Origin: Bryobacter sp.
GTDB taxonomy: Bacteria; Acidobacteriota; Terriglobia; Bryobacterales; Bryobacteraceae
Length of the DNA stretch: 64,000 bases
NCBI GenBank assembly: GCA_022843625.1
Contig: JALHNH010000036.1
Span: 1 to 64,000 of the forward strand
Reading direction: 5' to 3'
The notes below the pieces were generated by a model. The model was not told where the DNA came from and did no database searches. It saw nothing but the letters and a program-made list of their open reading frames with translations. The position numbers were made by a program, and so were the translations under genes. This document shows positions 1 to 9,328 of the stretch, piece after piece (within the stretch, counting starts at the first letter, position 1; each line of letters opens with the position of its first letter).

Positions 1-330
1 GACGGTCGCCTCCTGACGCTTGCCCATATCGGTCAAACGATCGCAGAAGTAGCCGTTGGCGAAGATCAGAAACTTCGAGCCGGGTTCGACGAAGTTTGCA
101 ACTGCCGTTTCCATCCCACCCGAACCGGTAGCGGACATTGCCACCGTGAATTCATTTGCAGTCCCAAAGCATGCGTTGAGCCCCGTTTTAACGGCTTGCG
201 TTACCTCAAAGAAGAAAGGGTCGAGGTGACCGACAATAGGCTTAGACATCGCGTCATAGACGCGCGGCTCTACCATGGACGGTCCAGGTCCATAGAGAAG
301 TCGCTTGGGTGGATTTAGAGTGGAAAGCAT
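1..330 (-). CDS. Class V aminotransferase (serine/alanine-glyoxylate type), N-terminal 110 residues
   Basis: The first 110 codons of a minus-strand gene run off the left edge. The translation opens MLSTLNPPKRLLYGPGPSMV and continues with VGHLDPFF and a SATGSGGMETAVANF segment. That is the N-terminal pattern of PLP-dependent class V aminotransferases acting on serine, alanine and glyoxylate: substrate-binding PGP loop, GH.DP motif, and the ATGSGG phosphate-binding turn. The PLP lysine lies outside the window. The ATG at 328-330 falls inside the 5' end of the divergent helicase gene, so the two starts nearly coincide and the promoters must lie within each other's coding region. The fold family is secure; the exact substrate cannot be told from this part. 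Confidence 0.85.
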   Translation of the reverse strand, partial: MLSTLNPPKRLLYGPGPSMVEPRVYDAMSKPIVGHLDPFFFEVTQAVKTGLNACFGTANEFTVAMSATGSGGMETAVANFVEPGSKFLIFANGYFCDRLTDMGKRQEATV

Positions 331-334
331 AGCT

Positions 335-2611
335 TTGATTTTACCGATAGACGACCTCCTCCCAAATCTCCCCCTCGAAGGGAACACCGTAATTGAAGCC
401 GCACCCGGTGCCGGCAAGACCACTCGCGTGCCCGCATACCTCATGGATCGCATCGATGGCGACGTGATCGTACTCGAACCAAGACGCCTCGCCGCGCGCC
501 TTGCCGCACGTCGCGTTGCGAGCGAACGCGGCGAGCGCGTCGGCGAAAGCGTCGGCTATCAGGTGCGCTTTGAAGACTTCTCCGGGCCCAAAACCCGGCT
601 GCGCTACATGACCGAAGGCGTCCTCAACCGCCGCCTGGCCAGTGACCCCCAACTGCGCGGCGTCAGCACCGTAGTGCTCGATGAATTCCACGAGCGGCAT
701 CTCGAGGGCGATCTTGCCCTCGCCCTCCTCCTTGAGCTTCAGCGCACCCGCCGCAAAGACCTGCGCATCGTAGTCATGTCAGCCACACTCGATGCCGCAC
801 CCATCGCAGCTCACCTCGGCGGATGCCCCATCCTACGCAGTGAAGGGCGCTTGTACCCGCTGGAGATGCGCTACACCCCCGAGAGTGCACAGAAGCTCGA
901 AGATCGCGTAGCGGCAGCTCTAGAGAAAACCAAAGGCGACGTACTGATCTTCTTGCCCGGAGCAGCCGAGATCCGCCGCGCCATCGAGGCCTGCCGTAGA
1001 TCTGATCTCTTGTTGCTCCCTCTCTACGGCGAACTCAGCACCGAAGAGCAAGACCGTGCCGTCGAGAAGAGCTCCCAACGCAAAGCGATCTTTGCCACCA
1101 ACATTGCCGAGAGCTCGATCACTATCGACGGCGTTACCACCGTAATCGATTGTGGTCTGGCCCGCGTAGCCAGTGATTCCAAAACAACCGGCCTGCCGCA
1201 ACTCAGTCTGAGCAAGATCTCTCGTGCCTCAGCCACGCAGCGTGCCGGCCGTGCCGCACGCACCGGCGCCGGGCTCTGCATTCGTCTCTTCACCGAGCAG
1301 GACTATCTAAGCCGCGCCGAGCGTGGCGTCCCTGAGATCGTCAGCCGTGAGCTCAGCGGCCTCGTACTGCAACTCCGCGCCATGGGCATCCACGAGGTAA
1401 ACCGTCTCCCCTGGATGACCCCACCTCCACCCGAAGACCTCGCCCGCGCCGAGCGTCTGCTCGACGAACTCGGTGCCACCGGCGAAGTTGCCCGCGAGAT
1501 GGCCGAGATGCCGGTACACCCCCGCCTGGCCCGCATGATGATGGAGAGCTCCCGTCGCGGTGTCGTTAGCCGTGCTGCTCGCGTAGCCGCGCTGCTCTCC
1601 AGCGGAGACCGCCCGCAGAACCCCGATCTGATCCACGCCGCCGAGCGTTCCTTGAGCCCCTATGCCGAGAAAATCTCGAGACAACTCGAGCGTCAGGTGC
1701 GCGGGGGCAGGGAAGCCAAAGACTGGGAAAAAGGCCTCGCCGAATCCATCCTTGCCGCCTATCCAGACCGCGTCGCCAAACGGCGCAAAGGCGAAGAATA
1801 CACCGTGGCCGGAGGCATCAGTGCTAAGCTGGGCAGCCCGCTACCCAAACCAAGTGAGTGGCTCGTCTGTGTCGATCTCGACGAGATGAGTGAGCGCAGC
1901 ACGGTCATGATTCGCGCTGCTTGCCCGATTGAGCCAGACTGGCTGCTCGACTTCCGCGTAGAGGCCATCGATCGCTACCAATGGTCGCGAGACAAAGAAC
2001 GCTTCGAGCAGGAGAGCGCGCTGGTCTTCCACGGCCTCACAATCGAATCAAGCGTCAACCCGCGCCCGGTAACGGCTGAAGCCGCACGGCTGCTCGGTGA
2101 GAAACTTCGCGAGGCCGGCTGGCGTCGCTTCCTTGATGTGGAAGAGACCGAGGCCCTGCTCGCCCGCGTGCGCTTTGCCCAGGATCAAGGCGTCGATGTC
2201 GGCTTCGACGAGTCTCGCCTTCTCGATCAGTTGGCTGCCCTCTGCGAAGGCCGCAGCGGTTTTGATCAGGTGCGCGAAGCAATCAAGAAGGGCGAATGGG
2301 CTCCGCACATGGATCACTACCTGCTCGACCGTACTGCACCCAAAACCATCCCCCTGCGCGGCAAGATGAGCGTTAAAGTGAACTACGTGCCCGGGCAGAC
2401 CCCATGGATAGAAAGCCGCCTGCAGGACTTCTGGGGCATCAAAGAGACTCCAAAAGTAGCAGACGGCAAGGTGGCTGTACTGGTGCATCTGCTGGCCCCC
2501 AACCGGAGGCCGGTGCAGATGACTCAAGATCTCGCTTCGTTCTGGGCCAAGCTCTACCCGGAGATCCGGCCAGGCTTAAGCCGACGCTATCCGAAGCATC
2601 AATGGCCCTAA
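335..2611 (+). CDS. hrpB: ATP-dependent RNA helicase HrpB
   Basis: A DEAH-box-type helicase of about 758 residues, in the normal size range for HrpB. Counting from the longest frame (TTG at 305), Walker A is GAGKTT at 35-40, the Walker B/DExH box is DEFH at 126-129, motif III SAT is at 159-161, and motif VI QRAGRAAR follows near 310. The C-terminus ends in RRYPKHQWP, a typical HrpB ending. Start choice is uncertain: TTG 305, GTG 320 and TTG 335 are all in frame. I prefer 335 because the protein then begins ILPIDDLLP, the usual HrpB N-terminus, and a GGAAAG sits 7 bases upstream. The physiological substrate of HrpB is unknown in most bacteria. Its 3' end overlaps the convergent propeller gene by 4 bp. 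Confidence 0.93.
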   Translation: MILPIDDLLPNLPLEGNTVIEAAPGAGKTTRVPAYLMDRIDGDVIVLEPRRLAARLAARRVASERGERVGESVGYQVRFEDFSGPKTRLRYMTEGVLNRRLASDPQLRGVSTVVLDEFHERHLEGDLALALLLELQRTRRKDLRIVVMSATLDAAPIAAHLGGCPILRSEGRLYPLEMRYTPESAQKLEDRVAAALEKTKGDVLIFLPGAAEIRRAIEACRRSDLLLLPLYGELSTEEQDRAVEKSSQRKAIFATNIAESSITIDGVTTVIDCGLARVASDSKTTGLPQLSLSKISRASATQRAGRAARTGAGLCIRLFTEQDYLSRAERGVPEIVSRELSGLVLQLRAMGIHEVNRLPWMTPPPPEDLARAERLLDELGATGEVAREMAEMPVHPRLARMMMESSRRGVVSRAARVAALLSSGDRPQNPDLIHAAERSLSPYAEKISRQLERQVRGGREAKDWEKGLAESILAAYPDRVAKRRKGEEYTVAGGISAKLGSPLPKPSEWLVCVDLDEMSERSTVMIRAACPIEPDWLLDFRVEAIDRYQWSRDKERFEQESALVFHGLTIESSVNPRPVTAEAARLLGEKLREAGWRRFLDVEETEALLARVRFAQDQGVDVGFDESRLLDQLAALCEGRSGFDQVREAIKKGEWAPHMDHYLLDRTAPKTIPLRGKMSVKVNYVPGQTPWIESRLQDFWGIKETPKVADGKVAVLVHLLAPNRRPVQMTQDLASFWAKLYPEIRPGLSRRYPKHQWP

Positions 2612-5055
2612 GGGCGGAAGTGGAAGCGGCGAACCGGCAGAGGCATTTCGCTCTTCGGCCCCTTCACGCTCTTCCAGACAATCTCATTCAGCGCAAACAT
2701 CGGTGTCCGGTCGTACTCGCTGAAGTCCATCAACATGGATTCGCGTGCGCCCCAGGCAGTCATCGTGTTCTTGGCGTTCAAATCCACCTGCGGCGGAGCC
2801 AGCTCATAGGGAGTGAGGTCGGCGGTATGGCTGAAGCTGTTATACATCGGCGTGGCGGCAGCATCGTACTGAGTCATCGGCGGCAAGCCCAGCAGCAGCT
2901 CCATCGTGCGCAAGAAAGAGCTGGTTGTGTAGAGCGTCGAATCGAGGTGATTGCGCTTTGTGTAGGGGCTGATTACCAGACCCACTGTGCGCCGCGCATC
3001 AACGTGATCTGCCCCGTCCTGAGCGTCATCTTCGATGATGAAAATTGCAGTCTCGGGCCAGTACTTCGACTTCGATACGCGCTCAACCAACTGCCCAATG
3101 GCAAGGTCGTTATTGGCGACAGCCGCGACAGGCGTAAACGACCCAGGCCGCGTGCCTTGTGTGTGATCTTCGCCAAGGCTCATGACGACGTAGTTGGGCA
3201 AACGATCATTCGGGTTTGCCGAGTCGTACGCTTTCTCGAATTGGTTGAACTCTTCGAAGAAGACCTTTACATTATCTGTGTCGCGCATGCCGGGAAGTTT
3301 GAACTTGGGCGAGACATGGCCAAGCAGGCCACCGACACCGGGCGAGGCTTCCATGGTGGTTCCGTCGCTGCCGCGTGTCGCATATTCGCCGTAACTTCGG
3401 TAAGTGAGTCCCTTACGTTGGGCAAGATCCCAGAGGTGGCCAGCGGCCGGTACATAGGCGGCAGACGGGCGTGCAGCGCTGTGCCCACCATAGGTAACCG
3501 GCCAGAGTTTCTCATTGAAGTCGGTAGCGTAGGCAGAGTTAGACCACGAGTGGCCATCCACCGATACTTCCCCATCACAGTAAAGATTGTCCAGCGTGAC
3601 AAAGCTCTCGGCCATTTTGTGGGCGTTGGGTGTCACCTTCCTGCCAAAGATGGTGAGGCGTGGGTCGCCTTTGCCTTTGGGCAGGTCGCCTAGCACCTGA
3701 TCATAGGTGCGGTTCTCGCGAATGATGTAAATGACGTGCTTGATCGGCGAGCCAACGCCCACTTCGCGCGGCACAATCGACTTCACATTCGCACCAGGTG
3801 CCACGGCCATCGTGCGTTGCTCATCACGATAAGGGCTATTGTTCATTGCCTGCTGTGTGTAACCCTTGATCTTCGCCTTCAGGTCGCCGAGTTCCACGAT
3901 TTCAATGGTGCCTTTCATCAGTTGCTTGACGCTACCCTTGCCAACGGTGGAGCCATCGTTTTCAATCGGCGAATGCGGCCCGCGAGGGTTGGCATAGCCG
4001 CCCAGGCCTTTGCTGTTGCCGATGTAGAGTTTCTTGTTGTCGGCCGAGAGTTCGAGTGAGGTAGGGTACCAGCCAGTAGGGATAAAGCCCATGACGTTGT
4101 ACTCTTCGGCCTCGGCGATGTTGATCACCGCAACCGTGTTGTTATCGGCGTTGGCGACAAACAGCATCTTCTCTTCCTTGTCGGCAATCAGGGCATTGGG
4201 AGTTGCACCGATCAATGAGTGCGGGTACATGGCTGTGTTGATTTCATGCACTGCGCGCATCTTGGCGGTGTCGATCACAAAGACCGAATTCGAGTTGCCG
4301 CAAGATACATAGAGCCGTCCATCCTTGGCAAGAAACATGTCGTTCGGATTCGCTCCAACAGGGATGCTACGCACCACCTTGTTCGTGGCCAGGTCAATCA
4401 CGCTAACAGAGTTGCTGGCCCAGTTGGAAACGAAAAGCGTCTTGAGATCACGGCTCAGCAACAGCTCGTAAGGATTCACCTCGACAGAGATTTTCCCTGT
4501 CATCTTGTTGGTGGTCGTGTCGAAAATCGCAATGTGCCCAGCCAGATTGCCGGTGCCGCGATTGGCAGCATAAAGAATTGGCTTCGAGGGATGATGCAAC
4601 AGGCCAGACCAGTAGGTCTCGTTCATTGCCCAGGGGCCGCGCATCTCGGCGGTCGGTTTGTCCGACACTTTGCCATTGGCATAGTCGAGAACGTAAATGG
4701 GTGCCACGCTAGGGTCGCGGCGAGAGACTGCATTGCCGCCTGAAGCGTAAAGGCGCTTCCCGTCCGGCGACCATGCCAGGCCAAGCCAGGCAGACTTCAG
4801 CGATACGCGCTGCGACGGCTCTTCGGTTTTGGTGTCGATGACGACCATGCCGTGGGGGTTAAAGCCGGAGTGCAGTGCAATCAGCGCCTTGCCATCGGGA
4901 GATTTGGAAAGACCGAGAACCATGTCTTCGGTGCGGATCTGTTTACCGGCCGGGGTGAGCTTCCAGCCGTTTGGCAGGTCGTACCCGTCGGGATTTGAAG
5001 CGGGAAATTGTGCATAGAGGGCACCGGCAAATGCCAGTACAAGAGAGATGCGCAT
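2608..5055 (-). CDS. Secreted YVTN beta-propeller fused to phosphoesterase (alkaline phosphatase superfamily)
   Basis: An 815-residue exported protein with signal peptide MRISLVLAFAGALYAQF. Residues about 40-390 are YVTN/YncE-like propeller blades (repeated motifs such as LFVSNWASNSVSVIDLATNKV). From about 430 on comes a PF04185-type phosphoesterase domain with ENRTYDQVLGD near 447 and EDDAQDGADHVD near 675, which are the metal-binding segments of phospholipase-C/acid-phosphatase-like enzymes. This two-domain layout is a known family (bifunctional YncE/alkaline phosphatase family protein). The likely role is extracytoplasmic hydrolysis of phosphate esters with the propeller as a scaffold, but no substrate is established. 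It is monocistronic as far as can be seen, facing hrpB tail to tail and divergent from the dehydrogenase operon at 5127. Confidence 0.9.
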   Translation of the reverse strand: MRISLVLAFAGALYAQFPASNPDGYDLPNGWKLTPAGKQIRTEDMVLGLSKSPDGKALIALHSGFNPHGMVVIDTKTEEPSQRVSLKSAWLGLAWSPDGKRLYASGGNAVSRRDPSVAPIYVLDYANGKVSDKPTAEMRGPWAMNETYWSGLLHHPSKPILYAANRGTGNLAGHIAIFDTTTNKMTGKISVEVNPYELLLSRDLKTLFVSNWASNSVSVIDLATNKVVRSIPVGANPNDMFLAKDGRLYVSCGNSNSVFVIDTAKMRAVHEINTAMYPHSLIGATPNALIADKEEKMLFVANADNNTVAVINIAEAEEYNVMGFIPTGWYPTSLELSADNKKLYIGNSKGLGGYANPRGPHSPIENDGSTVGKGSVKQLMKGTIEIVELGDLKAKIKGYTQQAMNNSPYRDEQRTMAVAPGANVKSIVPREVGVGSPIKHVIYIIRENRTYDQVLGDLPKGKGDPRLTIFGRKVTPNAHKMAESFVTLDNLYCDGEVSVDGHSWSNSAYATDFNEKLWPVTYGGHSAARPSAAYVPAAGHLWDLAQRKGLTYRSYGEYATRGSDGTTMEASPGVGGLLGHVSPKFKLPGMRDTDNVKVFFEEFNQFEKAYDSANPNDRLPNYVVMSLGEDHTQGTRPGSFTPVAAVANNDLAIGQLVERVSKSKYWPETAIFIIEDDAQDGADHVDARRTVGLVISPYTKRNHLDSTLYTTSSFLRTMELLLGLPPMTQYDAAATPMYNSFSHTADLTPYELAPPQVDLNAKNTMTAWGARESMLMDFSEYDRTPMFALNEIVWKSVKGPKSEMPLPVRRFHFRP

Positions 5056-5126
5056 GCAGTGAGCGTATCGCGATTACGTTACAGGGGCATGAAACCGAGC
5101 CTGACATAGAATACAGATTGAGAATC

Positions 5127-5699
5127 ATGAGAAGACGTAAGTTTTTCGCTAGCGCCGTGGCCGTGCCCGCGGCTTCTCCGCTACTGGGTCAACAAGGCCC
5201 GCCGCGCCAACAGGCAGAGTTGCCCAAGCTGGATATCGGGACGGCTGACGATGTGGCCAGCATGCAGCCGAAATACTTCAGCGCCGGGCACTTTGCTGCA
5301 CTGAGCCGGTTGGCGGAAATTCTCGTGCCCACTCCCGAAGGTGGCGTCGGAGCCAAAGAAGCAAAGGCCGCCGAGTTCCTCGATTTTCTGATTGGGCAAT
5401 CTCCTGCTGAACGGCAGCAGGTCTACCTGAAGGGGCTCGACGCTTTAAACGCGCAGGCAAAGCAGAAACACCAGAAGCCCTTTGAGTCCTTGAGTGAAGT
5501 TCAAGCGGTGGGCTTGATGGAGCCTCTACGCAAGCCATGGACCTACGAGCCTTCCCCAGACCCGTTGACCCGCTTTCTGCAGACCGCCAAAGCTGACGTA
5601 CGCACGGCAACCCAGAACTCGAAGGAGTTCAATCTCAATGGCGGCGGCGGTGCGCGGCGCCCCGGTGGCGTCGGCATGTATTGGTATCCACTGGGTTAA
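5127..5699 (+). CDS. Gluconate 2-dehydrogenase subunit 3 family protein, Tat-exported
   Basis: A 190-residue protein starting MRRRKFFASAVAVPAASPLL, a short Tat-type signal (RRRKFF). The body has the subunit-3 pattern: a segment ALSRLAEILVPTPEGGVGA and a conserved helical core, ending in a glycine-rich stretch and WYPLG. In known gluconate/sugar dehydrogenases this small subunit chaperones and co-exports the FAD subunit, which lacks its own signal. That fits the GMC gene starting 12 bp downstream without a signal peptide. ATG 5127 was chosen over longer frames because it places the twin-arginine signal at the N-terminus. First gene of a three-gene operon (5127-8439). Confidence 0.88.
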   Translation: MRRRKFFASAVAVPAASPLLGQQGPPRQQAELPKLDIGTADDVASMQPKYFSAGHFAALSRLAEILVPTPEGGVGAKEAKAAEFLDFLIGQSPAERQQVYLKGLDALNAQAKQKHQKPFESLSEVQAVGLMEPLRKPWTYEPSPDPLTRFLQTAKADVRTATQNSKEFNLNGGGGARRPGGVGMYWYPLG

Positions 5700-5711
5700 G
5701 GGAATTTGAAA

Positions 5712-7275
<1,564 letters not shown>

Positions 7276-7286
<11 letters not shown>

Positions 7287-8439
7287 AGTCCTCGTCACCG
7301 CACTGCTAGCCGTGGCAGCGGCTCACGCCGAACTCAAAGTATTGGCGAATTTCCCAAATGGAAGTGTGGGTCAGGTGAGCGCAGTAAACCCGCTACATCT
7401 GCGTGTGGGCATGAAAGGGCAAACCGATCAGGATGGCCGCAACCGTCAGGCGAGTTGGTATTCCTTTGAGGTGAGTGGCGTGCCGAAGGGCGCAGAGGTA
7501 ATCATCGATCTGGTGGATCTGCCGGGCGAGTACAACTACCAGGCCAATCGCGGCGCGATCACAAATGATACGCGGCCCTATTGGAAAGAAGGGAAGAAGG
7601 GCCTGTGGCAGGAGGCCCTCGGCGACTATGACCCAGAGGAGCCAAAGTGGAGGCTACGCATCCGGCCGAAGAAGAGCACCTTCTACGTCGCGCATATCCC
7701 ACCCTATACGGAAAAAAATCTGGGGCTTTTGCGTAAGGCATTGAAGCCCTCGATTGAGTTGCTGGGTAAGAGTATTGGAGGGAAGCCGCTGGAGCTGTGG
7801 ACCTTCGATTTGTCGGGTGGCAAAGCGGACGCGCCGGTCGTTTGGATGATGTTTCGGCAGCACGCCTGGGAGGCTGGCACTAGTTGGGCGGGCGATGGCT
7901 TCATGCGGAATCTGCCACCGGGTGTAGTGTGGAAGATCCTGCCCTGGAATGATCCCGATGGTGTGGAAACCGGGGGTGTTCGTTTCAACCAGAAGGGCTT
8001 CGATCTCAATCGCAACTGGGATGCGCCGAATGATGTATCGAAGCGGCCAGAGATTCTGGCTCAAAAGACGGCGATCGAGGCCTGGCTCAAAGAAGGCAAA
8101 AAGATCGATCTCTTTCTGACATTGCACAACACCGAGACGGGTGAGTATTTGGAAGGGCCGCCCGAAAGCAAGCTGGGCAGGGACCTGTACGCTGTGCTGA
8201 AGGATCGGACGAGCTTTGATCCAGACCGGGACTACTTCTCGAGGATGAAGGTGGAAGGGGCCGGAAGAGCGAATGTGATTCAGTGGCTCTGGGGAACGCA
8301 CAAGGTGCCGGCAATGCTGATGGAGCTTCGTGTAGCGCACAGCAAGAAGCTAGGCAAGCGGCCAAATGCGGAGATCTGGAGCGAGTTTGGTGCGGCACTG
8401 GCCAAACAGATCGCGGCGCTACTGCTTGTCGCTAAGTAG
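7276..8439 (+). CDS. Secreted M14 zinc carboxypeptidase family protein
   Basis: A 387-residue exported peptidase with signal MNSKVLVTALLAVAAAHA. Residues about 20-150 form the beta-rich N-domain typical of cytosolic-carboxypeptidase-like M14 proteins. The catalytic domain follows with the zinc ligands H196 and E199 in RQHAWE, the substrate-binding NDPDGV and FDLNRNWD segments, the third zinc ligand H284 in LTLHNTETGE, and the catalytic glutamate E350 in LMELRV. All metal and catalytic positions are present, so the enzyme should be active. It is translationally coupled to the GMC oxidoreductase through an 11 bp overlap, but no functional link to sugar oxidation is obvious. Its 3' end overlaps the convergent DoxX-like gene by 21 bp. 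Confidence 0.88.
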
Positions 8440-9327
8440 ACCCGGTCCCCAGTTGTAGGGCTTGAGCGTCAGCTCGGTACTTGTACTCTTGAGCAACAGT
8501 TTTTCGTCTTGAATTGTGTATCTTGCGATGAACGGTTTGGCCGAGAAGTATTCAGGCAGACAATCCATTTCAATCTGAGATTTCGCGCCATCAATTTTGA
8601 ATTGGCCTATAGTGCGGCTGGATGGAGCCTCAAGGACGCACCTCCGCCAGACGTCCAGGTGCAGTACGCCAGGATTGTCTATGGCTTTGCCATGAAACGT
8701 TGCTCTTTCGATCAGCCAGGCCCCGCGACGGTTGATCTGCCTCGTCCCAATGAAGGGCTGCACCTCGTTGCCGAGCAGCTTTGATTCGGAGGAATGAAAA
8801 AAGTAAATTCCCGAGACGATTACAAGGCCAGCGAAGGAACTGATCCAGAAGCGCCACGGCGATGGGTTGGACGGCGAAACCCATAGCATCGCCAATACCT
8901 GTTTGAAGACGCGAAACTCGATCGCAAGCAGAGTGATGTTGATCAGCAGAAATGTGAGGCTGATGACCTTGGTTGTAGGCCATAGATCGAATGCAATGTT
9001 GGTGATGAAAACGGTGGCGGTGGCGGGGAGCATGAGCAGTGCTCCAAGGATCCGCGTGCGATTGGCAAGCAGTAAGATTGCTGGGATGAACTCTGCTACG
9101 CCAAGCAAAAATTGAAGCCAGGGTGTGTGCCCAAGAAAGAGCCACGTGAGGGTAGTAGTTGAAAGATCGCCCACCGGTCGGCTGTATTGGGTAGATGCCA
9201 CCTGGAACTGAATAAGCTGAAGTTTGGAGATGGCATAAGGCAGCATGCCGATGGCAAGTAAGTAACGCAAGAAATGCGAAAGCGCCCGCTGGGGAGCGGG
9301 CGCTTTTGGTTGTTGCTGATCCAGCAT
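8419..9327 (-). CDS. DoxX-like integral membrane protein with C-terminal soluble domain
   Basis: About 302 residues. The N-terminal half has four hydrophobic helices arranged as in DoxX/DoxD proteins (RYLLAIGMLPYAISKLQ, LQFLLGVAEFIPAILLL, a third, then VISLTFLLINITLLAIEF). A fifth helix WISSFAGLVIVSGIYFF leads into a roughly 110-residue extracytoplasmic domain of unknown function. ATG 9327 lies one base after the stop codon of the upstream TonB-dependent receptor, but codons 5-15 from that ATG coincide with a strong terminator hairpin (9279-9306). A TTG at 9270, downstream of the hairpin and right before the first membrane helix, is an alternative start. The assignment rests on topology and weak sequence resemblance. 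Confidence 0.72.
   Translation of the reverse strand: MLDQQQPKAPAPQRALSHFLRYLLAIGMLPYAISKLQLIQFQVASTQYSRPVGDLSTTTLTWLFLGHTPWLQFLLGVAEFIPAILLLANRTRILGALLMLPATATVFITNIAFDLWPTTKVISLTFLLINITLLAIEFRVFKQVLAMLWVSPSNPSPWRFWISSFAGLVIVSGIYFFHSSESKLLGNEVQPFIGTRQINRRGAWLIERATFHGKAIDNPGVLHLDVWRRCVLEAPSSRTIGQFKIDGAKSQIEMDCLPEYFSAKPFIARYTIQDEKLLLKSTSTELTLKPYNWGPGLLSDKQ
9279..9307 (-). terminator. Intrinsic terminator after the TonB-dependent receptor gene
   Basis: A perfect 12 bp stem (9279-9290 pairing with 9295-9306) closes a GGGG tetraloop; the arms read AAAGCGCCCGCT and AGCGGGCGCTTT. It begins about 22 bases after the receptor stop codon on the minus strand. On that strand it is followed by a short, interrupted T-rich stretch. 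It lies inside the possible 5' end of the DoxX-like gene, which complicates that gene's start. Confidence 0.7.
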
Positions 9328-9328
9328 T

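Noticed and set aside
2404..3693. 429-codon plus-strand frame across the end of hrpB and the phosphoesterase gene
   Set aside because: It overlaps two recognised genes in other frames or strand and has no coding signature.
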